DNA from: Paenibacillus_AA sp045062745
GTDB lineage: Bacteria > Bacillota > Bacilli > Paenibacillales > NBRC-103111
Assembly: GCF_045062745.1 (NCBI RefSeq)
Contig: NZ_JBJGED010000029.1
Location: 33,368 to 97,367, forward strand
DNA length: 64,000 bases
Direction: 5' to 3'
Position numbers and translations under genes: made by a program. Of the stretch, positions 42,150-51,114 are shown piece by piece (the first letter of the stretch is position 1; each line of letters opens with the position of its first letter). Below the pieces are notes generated by a model. It had not been told where the DNA came from. It ran no database searches and saw only the letters and a program-made list of their open reading frames with translations.

Positions 42150-43598
42150 ATGCCCTCTTCTCATAATCCCGACACCGTTACAATAAAACTGCCCGAGGCT
42201 TTCGTGACGCGGATGAGCGCTCAGCTGGGCGACGAGATCAATGAATTCCTGCACAGCTATGAAGCTCCTAGGACACAAGGCATGCGTCTCAATCCGCTGA
42301 AAATGCAGCCTCCTCAAAAGGAGCATCCCGTCTTCGGGGAACTGGAACGCCGATTCGGGCTGGAGCCGGTACCTTGGTGCCCGACAGGTTACTACTATAA
42401 AGACGACGCTCGGCCGGGCAAACTTCCTTATCACAGCGCAGGCGTGTATTACATGCAAGAGCCTTCGGCGATGTCCTCGGCGGAGCTCCTCGCTCCGGTG
42501 CCCGGCGACATCGTGTTGGACTTGGCTGCCGCTCCCGGGGGCAAATCGACCCAGCTGGCCGGCATGCTTCAGGGACAAGGCTTGCTCCTCGCGAATGAAA
42601 TTCATCCGGCCCGCGCGAAAATCTTGAGTGAGAACATCGAGCGGTCCGGCATCCGCAATGCGGTCGTGACGAGCTCTACCCCGGATCAATTGGCTGCCCG
42701 GTTCCCCTCGTTCTTCGATAAAATCATGCTGGATACCCCCTGCTCGGGCGAAGGCATGTTCCGCAAAGACGAAGAAGCGCGCGGCGAATGGTCCCCGGAG
42801 CATGTCGAGATGTGCGCGACCCGGCAGCTCGATATTCTGGATTCGGCCGCGGTCATGCTGAAGCCGGGCGGCCTGCTCGCCTATTCCACGTGTACGTTCA
42901 ACCGCGAGGAAAATGAAGACGTGCTCGAGGCGTTCACCTCGAAGCATCCGGACTATGCCGTCCTGCGGACGGAGCGCATATGGCCGCACCGGCAGCGCGG
43001 CGAGGGGCACTTCGTCGCGCTGCTGCACAGGCAGGGCGACACCGCTGCAGCGGGCGCATCGCTCAGCGCGAGCGGACGCAGCCGCGACCGCGAGACGCCG
43101 GCGCCCAAGCGCCGTGGCGGCACCGACGCGGGCGAGGCTGCTGCAGCGGCCGCCATGCGCGAGACGCGCGCGTTCCTTGCGCAGGCGCTGCCCGGCCTGG
43201 CGCTCGGCCCGGGCGAGCCGGTGCTGTTCGGCGAGCAGCTGTATTGGCTGCCGCACGCCGAAGGCTGTCCGTTCCGCGCGGCCGCGCTTGACGGGCTCCG
43301 CGTGCTCCGGCCCGGCCTTCACCTCGCCGCGGTCAAGAAGGGCCGGGTCGAACCGGCCCACGCATTGGCGCTCGCCTGCGCGCCGCAGGACGTACCCGCG
43401 CAGGCACGCGCGAACTACCGCGCAGACGACGCCACCGTCGCGGCGTACTTGCGCGGAGAGGCGCTGCCTGCGGCAGACGGGCTCGCCGGCGGCTGGTGCG
43501 TCGTCGCCGTCGACGGCTTCCCGCTCGGCTGGGGCAAGGCGAGCGATGGCCAGATCAAAAACCACTACCCCAAAGGCCTCCGCTGGATGGGGCACTAA
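42150..43598 (+). CDS. RsmF-like rRNA cytosine-C5 methyltransferase (copy 1)
   Basis: 482 residues. NOL1/NOP2/Sun-family domain: SAM motif LDLAAAPGGKSTQLA, both catalytic Cys in DTPCSGEGMFRK and YSTCTFNREENE. The C-terminal PUA-like region ends FPLGWGKASDGQIKNHYP. It should form m5C in rRNA. ATG 42150 follows AAAGGA; an upstream TTG frame covers the ribosome site. A GC-rich Ala/Arg linker lies around 310-345. A paralogue lies at 51877-53457. Confidence 0.85.
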   Translation: MPSSHNPDTVTIKLPEAFVTRMSAQLGDEINEFLHSYEAPRTQGMRLNPLKMQPPQKEHPVFGELERRFGLEPVPWCPTGYYYKDDARPGKLPYHSAGVYYMQEPSAMSSAELLAPVPGDIVLDLAAAPGGKSTQLAGMLQGQGLLLANEIHPARAKILSENIERSGIRNAVVTSSTPDQLAARFPSFFDKIMLDTPCSGEGMFRKDEEARGEWSPEHVEMCATRQLDILDSAAVMLKPGGLLAYSTCTFNREENEDVLEAFTSKHPDYAVLRTERIWPHRQRGEGHFVALLHRQGDTAAAGASLSASGRSRDRETPAPKRRGGTDAGEAAAAAAMRETRAFLAQALPGLALGPGEPVLFGEQLYWLPHAEGCPFRAAALDGLRVLRPGLHLAAVKKGRVEPAHALALACAPQDVPAQARANYRADDATVAAYLRGEALPAADGLAGGWCVVAVDGFPLGWGKASDGQIKNHYPKGLRWMGH

Positions 43599-43632
43599 GG
43601 CTTGGCAACGCCAACCGCTGAAACGCATCCAC

Positions 43633-44616
43633 CTAAAACGTCAGCACAAAGTCCTCATACCCGTGAACATCCGGGTACCCATCCGCGATCTTCATCATCA
43701 ACTGTCTGGGGTAGGCGATGTAGCTGATCTGGGTGCTCTTGCGTCGGATCGGGCAAGCCCCGTCCGCATACCCCAGGACGCGCTCCAGGGACTGAGCCGA
43801 TAACGCTCCATCGGTGCGCTCGGCAAGAAGCGCAGCCACCTGGCCAAACCGCTGCACCGGCTCGTCCTTCGGCTGCGCCAACTCCCTAAGCTCCGGGTGA
43901 GTAAACGTATTGCTGCAATAAGCAGCCCCATCGACCGGCCCGAGAACTCGGCTGGCTTGCGGAGCTTTCTCGATCACGCAGGTGTTGCCGCTGCGGTCGT
44001 TCAGGACAATATTGTCCCCGACTCGGATCGTAGGCGTCGCCACGATTCGCTCGACCGCTTCCGCCGTGGTGGAACACGACTGCAGCACCTGGCGGCGCAG
44101 AAACGAGACAGGCAGCCCATCATAATGCTTCGGCACATCTTTCAAAAACACGACCGAATGGCCCAAAGCCAATCCATGAGCGTTCAGACCGCCCAAAGGG
44201 GACACCGTCCCGGCGCACGCAATTTGATAAAAAGGGAGCCCTCGATCCGGCAGGACTCGGAATACCGCTAGAAAGCAAAAGCCCGGGTAGTCCAAATTTT
44301 TGCCTAGCAACGGGCCGTCCGCCGAATGCGAAAACGAGACCGTTGTACAATAGTGGAAGTACTTCAAATTCACATACAACAGCCGTCCATAATCCACTTG
44401 AGCCCCATCGGCAATTCCATTCAACTCCTCTACGAACTCCGGCGCATGCCGCTCGATGTAAGCGAGAGACTGATACAGCTCCGCACTTCGTTCCACCACC
44501 GCTCGGTCATAGTCCCGCGTTTCGTATTTCACTAACCCGTCGATCAACGCTCTCAGTTGCACCCCATGCTGATAGCCGATCTCGTAGGGCGTCCCGCCGA
44601 CGTGTACAAGAATCAT
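43633..44616 (-). CDS. C45-family autoproteolytic hydrolase/acyltransferase
   Basis: 327 residues, Ntn-hydrolase type like isopenicillin N acyltransferase. The likely autocatalytic nucleophile is Cys90 in KYFHYCTTVSFS; LLGKNLDYPG and LNAHGLALGHSVV are family motifs. Cleavage before Cys90 would release a small alpha chain. Substrate unknown; amide bonds of acylated amino compounds are plausible. ATG 44616 follows AAGGGGAG. No signal peptide. Divergent from the creatininase-type operon. Confidence 0.82.
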   Translation of the reverse strand: MILVHVGGTPYEIGYQHGVQLRALIDGLVKYETRDYDRAVVERSAELYQSLAYIERHAPEFVEELNGIADGAQVDYGRLLYVNLKYFHYCTTVSFSHSADGPLLGKNLDYPGFCFLAVFRVLPDRGLPFYQIACAGTVSPLGGLNAHGLALGHSVVFLKDVPKHYDGLPVSFLRRQVLQSCSTTAEAVERIVATPTIRVGDNIVLNDRSGNTCVIEKAPQASRVLGPVDGAAYCSNTFTHPELRELAQPKDEPVQRFGQVAALLAERTDGALSAQSLERVLGYADGACPIRRKSTQISYIAYPRQLMMKIADGYPDVHGYEDFVLTF

Positions 44617-44772
44617 TCCCCGACTCCCCTTCCCGTCCATCCCGCTTGAGCCAAAACTTATACCCTACATCCTACCATATCCATTCAACCTGTGCCCTCC
44701 AACTTGCAGGGATTTCCCCAAACACGTGGAATGTGTATGATATTCCACCAGACGCTCAAGGAGGTTCTCTCT

Positions 44773-45630
44773 ATGCTATGGGAGCAGTTAAGCGCCCCCG
44801 CGTTCAAGCGCGCCCGTGAACAAGCCGCAGGCGTGTGCATCCTGCCCTTCGGGGTGATGGAGTCGCACGGGCCGCATATGCCGATCGGCACCGATATGAT
44901 CGTCGCCCGCACCATTGCGGCGGAGGCCGCCAAGCGGGAGCCGGCGGTCGTCTTCCCCGACTACTACATCGGACAGCTGGCCGGCGCCCAGCATATTCCC
45001 GGCAACATATGCGTCAAGCACGATGTCCTGCTCAGTACGCTCGACGAAGTGTGCCGGGAGATCGGACGCAACGGCTTTACGAAGATCGTCATTCTGAATG
45101 CGCACGGCGGGAATCCGTTCCTGATCAAATATTTCATCCAGAGCACCCAACAGCATCCGCGGGACTATGTCGTCTACTCCGTCGACATTCAGCATGAGTT
45201 CATGCCGGCGATCCGACAGCTCCTCGCCTCGGCGGACGACGAACTGACCGAGACGGATCGCCAAGTGATGGCCGACTTGATCGCCTCCGGCTACGATACC
45301 GACCACGCGGGATTCCTCGAGACCGCGCTCATGCTAGGGATCCATCCGGAGCTCGTCGACATGGAGCGGATCCACGACGAGGACTTCCGCGACCAGAAGC
45401 GCTTGTCCGCCCTCGGCCGCGAAGGCATCTATACGGCGGTCGGGTGGTACGCCGGATTCCCCAACAATTACGCCGGCAATCCGACCGGCGCCAGCGAGCG
45501 GATCGGGCGCGGCATGCTGCGCTACCTCATCGACTGCATGGCCCGCAAGCTGCAGGTAATCAAGCAAGACACCCATGCCGTTACTTTGCAAAAGGAGTAT
45601 TACTCAAGATGGCAACCGAACCAATACTAG
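44773..45630 (+). CDS. Creatininase-family amidohydrolase
   Basis: 285 residues. The metal-binding set is visible in FGVMESHGPHMPIGTD (Glu30, His32, His35, Asp41) and LNAHGGNPFL, with a late Glu in HAGFLETALML. Members hydrolyse creatinine or formamide-type bonds (FAPy, mycofactocin maturation); which applies here is unknown. ATG 44773 follows GGAGG. The next gene starts inside its last 22 nt. Confidence 0.85.
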   Translation: MLWEQLSAPAFKRAREQAAGVCILPFGVMESHGPHMPIGTDMIVARTIAAEAAKREPAVVFPDYYIGQLAGAQHIPGNICVKHDVLLSTLDEVCREIGRNGFTKIVILNAHGGNPFLIKYFIQSTQQHPRDYVVYSVDIQHEFMPAIRQLLASADDELTETDRQVMADLIASGYDTDHAGFLETALMLGIHPELVDMERIHDEDFRDQKRLSALGREGIYTAVGWYAGFPNNYAGNPTGASERIGRGMLRYLIDCMARKLQVIKQDTHAVTLQKEYYSRWQPNQY

Positions 45631-46829
45631 CAACCGTTGCGGAAGCACTGGAGCTGCCCGCGGTTCCCGACAGCTGGTCCGTCCACTGGGAAGCGGCAAC
45701 CGCCTCTTACCCCGGCGCAGGCACAATCGAATTTCTTCAGCCCGGTTTCATCCGGTCTGCCGGCGCCTACGCTCGTTTGCCTCAGGACAAGCTGGACTGT
45801 ATCGTGCAAACGGCCGACCTGATCGTAAATGACGAGAACTGGGCCCGGTTGGCCTGGTTGTGGCACTACATCTTGTTCGTCGCGCGTGTCAAGGGCGAAC
45901 CCGTCGGGGCATGGCCAATGCCGGCGAATCGCGGTCCTCTGGCCGCGGGCTTATTCCCGGCCGTCGTCCTGTTGTCCGGCACTCCGAGGCTGCAGGCCCT
46001 TCATGCCGAACGAGGCATCCCGGAAGCGATCGTAGCCGACACGATGTGGGACGTGAACAACAGCATGAACATTTTCGAGCGGCGCAACGGAAGGCCGGGA
46101 ATGGGCATGAGATATATGGGCTGGCTCATGAACCATTACCGTGCCGAGCTGTATCGGCTAGGCCGGCTGCAGTTCGGTATCCGCATGTTCGGTCAGCACG
46201 TGCATGTGTATCGCCATACGGGGGACGGCCGGATCACCGCTCTCTCTGCCCCGGGCCTGATCTATAGACGCGACGGACTGATCGACGGAACGAACAATCG
46301 GTTCGACCTTGACCACCGATGGACCGCCATCCTGCAGGAGCACGATGGGCGCATTACGGGCCACCCGATCTCAGAGGACGGATACGCTTCCCGAGAGACC
46401 GTCACCCTCGATCTTGCCGAATGGCAGTGCATCCTCACGCCGGGCGACCCTGTCTATGATGTGCATATCCCAGCGGACGGCCGGCTGACAGCGGACTTGT
46501 ATGAAGCTTCGTACGTGCAAGCAAGCCCGTTCTACAGCACGCACTACCCGGAATTGAAGTTCAAGGCGTACGTTTGCTCCTCGTGGCTGCTGGATCCTCA
46601 GCTGCGAACGCTGCTTCCGCGTTCGGCCAATATTGTGCAATTTCAATCCCAGTTCCATCTGTATCCGATCGGAGGCGGGGATGACAGCTTCTACAATTTT
46701 TTGTTCGACTGCAACGTATGCCCCGTCGAGCAGCTTCCGGAGCAGTCGTCGATGCAAAGGACGGTCAAGGATTATATGTTGAGAGGCGGCCAGATGCGAG
46801 CGATGGGCGGCTTCAAGCTGTTGCCCTAA
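45609..46829 (+). CDS. Acyltransferase-domain protein (NAT_N/GNAT_C type)
   Basis: 406 residues. The C-terminal half (CILTPGDPVYDVHIPADGRL, ASPFYSTHYPELKFKAYVCS, SWLLDP) resembles the two-domain GNAT-like acyltransferases found in Paenibacillus; the N-terminal half is helical. Acceptor unknown. Overlap of 22 nt with the creatininase gene shows coupling, so both may act on one substrate, one attaching and one removing an acyl or amide group (inference). GGAG lies 12 nt before the ATG. Confidence 0.7.
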   Translation: MATEPILATVAEALELPAVPDSWSVHWEAATASYPGAGTIEFLQPGFIRSAGAYARLPQDKLDCIVQTADLIVNDENWARLAWLWHYILFVARVKGEPVGAWPMPANRGPLAAGLFPAVVLLSGTPRLQALHAERGIPEAIVADTMWDVNNSMNIFERRNGRPGMGMRYMGWLMNHYRAELYRLGRLQFGIRMFGQHVHVYRHTGDGRITALSAPGLIYRRDGLIDGTNNRFDLDHRWTAILQEHDGRITGHPISEDGYASRETVTLDLAEWQCILTPGDPVYDVHIPADGRLTADLYEASYVQASPFYSTHYPELKFKAYVCSSWLLDPQLRTLLPRSANIVQFQSQFHLYPIGGGDDSFYNFLFDCNVCPVEQLPEQSSMQRTVKDYMLRGGQMRAMGGFKLLP

Positions 46830-46861
46830 TCCAAGCGCGAGTGGCCTCACGAATAACAACA

Positions 46862-46893
46862 GGACCCGCCGGCAGCCCAATGCCTCCGGGTCC
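46862..46893. terminator. Hairpin between convergent genes
   Basis: GGACCCG (46862-46868) / CGGGTCC (46887-46893) with an 18-nt loop. On the minus strand it is followed by TGTTGTTATT, so it is a modest terminator candidate for the AraC gene. Confidence 0.45.
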
Positions 46894-46899
46894 ATTCGC

Positions 46900-47697
46900 T
46901 TAGAGTTTATTTAACTTACGATACTGAGAAGGGCTGATTCCCTTCTTCTTTTGAAAAATCCGGCTCAAGTAGAAGCCGTTCTCGTACCCGCACTGCTGCG
47001 CGATATGCTCCAGACTGAGCGACGTCTCCGTGAGGAGATGGGTTGCCCGGCGCAGCCGGAGCTCGGTTACGAAGTGCTGCGGGGTTTGACCGCAAAAGGA
47101 CCGGAACCGTCGCGTCAGCTGCACCGGCGTCAGCTCCAGTTCTTCGGCCAAGGCGCGCATGCTGAACGGGGAGTAGGCGAGATCCCGCATCCGGATCATC
47201 GCATGCTGCATGACCGGGTCGTCGGTCCGGTCCTGGGCGGGCGCGTACCGCCTCTCCTCCCGTTCCACCGCCAGTTGAAGCAGCAGGTCGTTCAGCAAAT
47301 GCTGGGTGGCCGCGAACCCGATCGGGCCCGGAACTTTCCGGCTCAGCAAACGGAACGTCGACCACAACCGGTGCGTATCTTCGACTTCCACCTTGCACCC
47401 GCGGATGAAATCGCTCATTCCCGCTTCATGCTGCTCGAATGCTTCACTCCAGTTGAAATGAAAAAAATGGAACGACAGAGATTCGATCACTTCACGGCCG
47501 AAGCCTACTCCCGGTGGGCACACGACCAATTCTCCCGCAGCCGCCACGCCAGTCTGATCCCCGATCCGATAGCGGAACTTCCCCTCTTCTACTGCGAAGA
47601 TCGTCCAACTCTCGTAGATGTCGCTATCGAGCATGAATTCCGCTTTGCGATGCCAATACACATGGGAGACGAGCTCCGCGAACCGTTCGAACGGCAT
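46900..47697 (-). CDS. AraC-family transcriptional regulator
   Basis: 265 residues. N-terminal cupin-like sensor (ESWTIFAVEEGKFRYRIGD, LVVCPPGVGFGREV) and C-terminal HTH pair (MRALAEELELTPVQLTRRF; LEHIAQQCGYENGFYLSRIF) ending SPSQYRKL. ATG 47697 has GGAG 8 nt upstream. It converges on the creatininase/acyltransferase operon rather than diverging from it, so its target is unclear. Confidence 0.85.
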   Translation of the reverse strand: MPFERFAELVSHVYWHRKAEFMLDSDIYESWTIFAVEEGKFRYRIGDQTGVAAAGELVVCPPGVGFGREVIESLSFHFFHFNWSEAFEQHEAGMSDFIRGCKVEVEDTHRLWSTFRLLSRKVPGPIGFAATQHLLNDLLLQLAVEREERRYAPAQDRTDDPVMQHAMIRMRDLAYSPFSMRALAEELELTPVQLTRRFRSFCGQTPQHFVTELRLRRATHLLTETSLSLEHIAQQCGYENGFYLSRIFQKKKGISPSQYRKLNKL

Positions 47698-47839
47698 GTC
47701 CATCGCTCCTAAGAACGCTTGTTGTCCTACCATTGTACCACAGACGACACGCGGTCTGGGTACCCCATCCCTCCTATCCCATTCACGCCCTTGGCCGCAC
47801 TCGCGCTCGAGTTCTTCAACTACCAACCCTCCATCCGCT

Positions 47840-47868
47840 CCTTATAGCCACTATCCCTTTCGCTCAGA
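47840..47868 (+). repeat. Dispersed 28-nt repeat, copy A
   Basis: Begins CCTTATAGCCACTATCCC and ends TTCGCTCAG. Matches copy C at 54220 with one change and the inverted copy B with two. Confidence 0.75.
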
Positions 47869-47985
47869 ACAGTACAATTTTGCCAACCGGATCACTTTTA
47901 TGCCATTTACTCTGATACCGCCGCACACGCAATCGCGACCTCCCTTTGCCCTGTAGCCAGCCGTCCAACCTTATTGCTCTCGTTC

Positions 47986-48013
47986 CTGAGTGAAAGGGAT
48001 AGTGCCTATAAGG
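47986..48013 (-). repeat. Dispersed 28-nt repeat, copy B (inverted)
   Basis: On the minus strand it begins CCTTATAGGCACTATCCC and ends TTCACTCAG. With copy A it can pair into a long-looped hairpin (about 117 nt between). Confidence 0.72.
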
Positions 48014-48216
48014 CTCGAAAAGTTGATACCGGAGTAAGGGACTCCCAATCTCACATCATCTGAAAGGAAATAAAGATCAGCTGTTGAATTTGAGAAGTTA
48101 AGCTATTTCACAGGTTGATTAGAAACGGATCAGCTGGTTGTTCTAACGCATTCGGCCCAAACAGGTCAATTTTGCCTTACAAGATGCATGGCAAAAAGGG
48201 GATTGGGGAGAAGAAA

Positions 48217-48750
48217 ATGCAGTATTTTATTGGGATTGTACCTCCAAGGGATTATAGGGAGAAAATCATCAGCTTTCAAAGAAATTGGAAAAGCAATGGT
48301 GTCGTTAACGCGGTTGAACCTCACATCACTTTGAAAGCACAAGGAGGATTAACACCAGACTTACGATGGCTGGATGATTTAGAAAACCTGTGTAAGGATT
48401 TTTCTCCATTTCGGATTACACTGACTGAGCCTCGATTTTTCGGCGATTATGTAGTGTATTTAAGCATGAAATCTCAAGAGTTGTATCAACTTCATAAAAA
48501 AATAGTGCAGCTAATTAATCCACCAAAAGAACTTATCAAGAAATATTTCGAACTTGAAGATTTCGTACCCCATCTAACGCTCGGCAAGACCTATTTTGGT
48601 ATGAGTCCAGAGGAACTTAAAGAAATGGCACGAGAAGCCCAGAGATTTTTAATGCCCTATCCAACATTTTTTGTAGAACAAATAAGAGTTTATCAAGAAA
48701 TGGAACCTTTTATATACGTACCCTATTTAGATATATCTTTGAAAAAATAG
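48217..48750 (+). CDS. 2'-5' RNA ligase-like 2H phosphoesterase
   Basis: 177 residues with the two HxT motifs of the 2H superfamily: EPHITLKAQ (His36, Thr38) and VPHLTLGKT. Members open cyclic phosphates or hydrolyse 2'-5' linkages in RNA or nucleotides. ATG 48217 follows GGGGAGAAG. The gene is distinctly AT-richer than its surroundings and follows a repeat-containing spacer, suggesting horizontal arrival. Confidence 0.87.
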   Translation: MQYFIGIVPPRDYREKIISFQRNWKSNGVVNAVEPHITLKAQGGLTPDLRWLDDLENLCKDFSPFRITLTEPRFFGDYVVYLSMKSQELYQLHKKIVQLINPPKELIKKYFELEDFVPHLTLGKTYFGMSPEELKEMAREAQRFLMPYPTFFVEQIRVYQEMEPFIYVPYLDISLKK

Positions 48751-48751
48751 A

Positions 48752-48772
48752 GGGAGCGCCATTGGCGCCCCC
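48752..48772. terminator. GC-rich hairpin between convergent genes
   Basis: GCGCC-ATT-GGCGC with flanking G/C pairs directly after the 2H gene stop; no T-run, so only a possible terminator. Confidence 0.4.
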
Positions 48773-48787
48773 CGACCTGAACCCCGC

Positions 48788-49906
48788 TTAATGCAGTTGT
48801 TCCGTAGAGTAGACGATCTCATCGATCGGCCGATTGTTCAACAGCATCGTAAGATGGACCTGGTCGAAGTCCCCTTCCTTATCCAGCTCCTGCATGAGCA
48901 GCGCCCCGATCTCCTCCCGGTCCTCCGAGCACTCGGAATCCCGGAACTCGATGTAGCCGGACACCCCGTTCTCGCTGAGATCGATCGTGGCCGTGCCGAC
49001 GGGGAATCCACCATGGCGCTGCTGATAAATATCGTACATTTTGGCATCCCCGTCATCCCGTGCCAGCACCACCGTGTAGTCGTGCTCGCCGGCCGGGTAG
49101 TAGTCCTCGCTGTCCATGTCGTCTGCATCGTCCATCATTTCTTCTTCCAGCAGTTCTTCGTCCGCCATGTCGTCGCCGAGCAAATCTTCGTGGGCCAGCT
49201 CGATCGTTTCGAGGATTACGCCCTGGTGCATCATATCGAGCTGTATCGTATCGATCTCGTCCTCGTCGAAGTCGGCGACAATCAGTTCGACAACAGGCTC
49301 AATTTCGTCCTCCAGCGGCTCGTAGTTCCAGATCACTTCCCCCGTTACATCGGTGCCTCGAATGCTCAGGAACGCCTCCGCAATCCAATCGCCGTCCCGG
49401 TCGTAAATATGATACTCCACCCGGTTCCGGCTCTCGCCTACGAGGACAAGCTCATAGTAGCTCGGATCGCGCAGCATCTGCACGGTGTCGAGATCATCCG
49501 GATCGACATCAACGAGGTCCGCATCGTCCTCCTCATAGTCGTTGAGACCTCCAATGGGCGCGGCCCAATCCGTCTCGCTCGCGCCGGAGCCGAGGAATTC
49601 CTGGACATCCCCCATCTCCGAATCCGAAGCGATAATGTGGTCGTACGGGCTATAAGTGACGACCACCTCGCAATCGTGCGCCTGTACCGCCGCCACCAGC
49701 TGCTCCACATACCCTTGCAGGAAATCGACCGTCTCTTGGCGTTCGCTGCCTGTAAGCGTATCGCGGTCCAATTGAATGGAACCGGCGACGCGATGCCCTT
49801 CCCGGAACAAGAGCGCCATCGTGCCGACGTAGCGGCCGTCAACCATAATGTCGCATATTTCCCCGCTTGACGTTTTCAAATCCGGTCTTAGTGTAACATG
49901 GGCCAT
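48788..49906 (-). CDS. Acidic protein with three internal repeats, unknown function
   Basis: 372 residues, strongly acidic, no signal or membrane segment. Three related units occur, each with a strand pair ending in a Gly turn: DIMVDGRYVGTMALLFREG then VAGSIQL; YHIYDRDGDWIAEAFLSIRG then VTGEVIW; YDIYQQRHGGFPVGTATIDL then VSGYIEF. Each is followed about 30-45 residues later by a beta-strand/turn segment (EVVVTY, TIQLDM, QVHLTM). A DE-rich linker (about 255-280) separates units two and three. GGAGGTG precedes ATG 49906. Family not recognised. Confidence 0.75.
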   Translation of the reverse strand: MAHVTLRPDLKTSSGEICDIMVDGRYVGTMALLFREGHRVAGSIQLDRDTLTGSERQETVDFLQGYVEQLVAAVQAHDCEVVVTYSPYDHIIASDSEMGDVQEFLGSGASETDWAAPIGGLNDYEEDDADLVDVDPDDLDTVQMLRDPSYYELVLVGESRNRVEYHIYDRDGDWIAEAFLSIRGTDVTGEVIWNYEPLEDEIEPVVELIVADFDEDEIDTIQLDMMHQGVILETIELAHEDLLGDDMADEELLEEEMMDDADDMDSEDYYPAGEHDYTVVLARDDGDAKMYDIYQQRHGGFPVGTATIDLSENGVSGYIEFRDSECSEDREEIGALLMQELDKEGDFDQVHLTMLLNNRPIDEIVYSTEQLH

Positions 49907-50144
49907 TTTCCATTCACCTCCAGCTGCATCGTTCGTTAACATTATTGATTAATCGCCCAAAATCTATGCAGCAGGGTATTTGTCCAAACGGAATCCGGGA
50001 GGGCGTAATACTATGAGGTATACCGAGTGGCCAGACAAACTCCCTATAGCGACGCATAACCCCCATCGACAACGGCTGGGGGTCGACACAAGCGGATTGG
50101 CTTGTCTGGCATCGGATATTCCACATAACAGGGAGGAATTTTCA

Positions 50145-50234
50145 ATGTCCGCTGGCGTACTTGGCACAACAATGGGTATAATCCTGGTCCTGTTCATCTT
50201 GCTGGTCATCGTTCTTCGTTCTTGGTGCTTCTGA
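50145..50234 (+). CDS. YjcZ-family small sporulation membrane peptide
   Basis: 29 residues, a single hydrophobic helix (IILVLFILLVIVL) after MSAGVLGTTMG. This is the pattern of YjcZ/SscA-type peptides found in spore formers. GGGAGGAATT precedes the ATG. A perfect terminator follows. I see no clear sporulation sigma promoter in the 238-nt upstream region. Confidence 0.8.
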   Translation: MSAGVLGTTMGIILVLFILLVIVLRSWCF

Positions 50235-50260
50235 TAATCCGACCGGGACTATGTATCATG

Positions 50261-50299
50261 CCAAAAAGGATTGACGGCTTCGCCGTCAATCCTTTTTGG
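50261..50299. terminator. Perfect bidirectional terminator
   Basis: 18-bp perfect stem CCAAAAAGGATTGACGGC with loop TTC; the A-run and T-run ends give U-tails on both strands, serving yjcZ (+) and the HAD gene (-). Confidence 0.92.
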
Positions 50300-50307
50300 T
50301 TCTTGCG

Positions 50308-51102
50308 CTAGAGGCACAACCTCCGAAGCGAGCGGTATACGCCGCCTTCGTTGTTCGACACGGTGACTTCATCGGCCGCCTGCTTCACTTCCTCCGGCGA
50401 GTTGTCCATCGCGATACCCCAGCCGGCGAACTGCAGCATTTCGATATCGTTATAATAATTGCCCATGGCGAGCACTTGCTCGCGGGGAATCCCTAGCGAC
50501 CCGCATAAGGCTCGGAGCGCATGGCCCTTCGAAGCCTCCGCATGCATGACGTCTATGAAAAAGTCGCCGCTACGCAGCACGCGAAGACGGCTGCCGGCTT
50601 GGGACCAATCGGCCTCCACTTGATCCACCCGCTCCTTGTCCGGCGAATACACGGTAAACTTGACCGCAAGCTCCTCCATCCGGCTGACGTCCGCTACCCG
50701 GAAGGGCGTCATTTGGAATTTCCGATACATCTCCTCCAAATGCTCCGACAAATCCGTATCGATATGCAGATGGAACGCGGTGGAATAGTCATAATGCACC
50801 CGATGCTCCCGGCAATACCGGATGAACGCTTCCAGCTCCGCCGCCTCGAACGGAACCTGGTGTACTAGAGAGCGGTCCTCCGTTCGGATCGTCGCAGCCC
50901 CGTTGTGCGTAATAACCGCACCTTGCAGTCCGAGCTCCTCCATCACCGGAATCGCATTGCCCGGCCCTCGGCCCGTACATAGCACGATTTGCGCTCCGGC
51001 TTGATTCACTTGCCGGATCGTCTCGATCGTCGGAGCGGTCAGCTCGTGATCGTCGGTTAGTAATGTCCCGTCTACATCGAGCGCGATAAGCTTGTATTTC
51101 AA
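50308..51102 (-). CDS. Cof-type HAD-IIB phosphatase
   Basis: 264 residues. The nucleophile motif is LIALDVDGTLL (Asp9, Asp11), motif II LCTGRGPG, motif III Lys in EASKGHALRAL, and motif IV GNYYNDIEML. The C2B cap lies between. It dephosphorylates sugar phosphates or cofactors such as FMN or PLP. TTG 51102 is 8 nt after AGGAGG; a TTG two codons earlier is too close. Follows rsuA by 12 nt. Confidence 0.9.
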   Translation of the reverse strand: MKYKLIALDVDGTLLTDDHELTAPTIETIRQVNQAGAQIVLCTGRGPGNAIPVMEELGLQGAVITHNGAATIRTEDRSLVHQVPFEAAELEAFIRYCREHRVHYDYSTAFHLHIDTDLSEHLEEMYRKFQMTPFRVADVSRMEELAVKFTVYSPDKERVDQVEADWSQAGSRLRVLRSGDFFIDVMHAEASKGHALRALCGSLGIPREQVLAMGNYYNDIEMLQFAGWGIAMDNSPEEVKQAADEVTVSNNEGGVYRSLRRLCL

Positions 51103-51114
51103 CCTCAATTCCTC

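Larger units (their letters stand above)
47698..48216. other. 519-nt non-coding region with an inverted pair of a dispersed repeat
   Basis: No supported gene. The pair of 28-nt repeats (47840-47868 and, inverted, 47986-48013) lies in the middle; a third copy is at 54220. The remainder shows only weak AT-rich stretches upstream of the 2H-type gene. Confidence 0.6.

Noticed and set aside
42126..43628. 500-codon open frame antisense to the first RsmF-like gene
   Set aside because: Antisense shadow of a convincing gene with intact catalytic motifs; no ribosome site or domain.
48791..49870. 359-codon plus-strand frame opposite the acidic protein gene
   Set aside because: Hydrophobic Val/Ile/His-rich complement of an Asp/Glu-rich coding region; no ribosome site.
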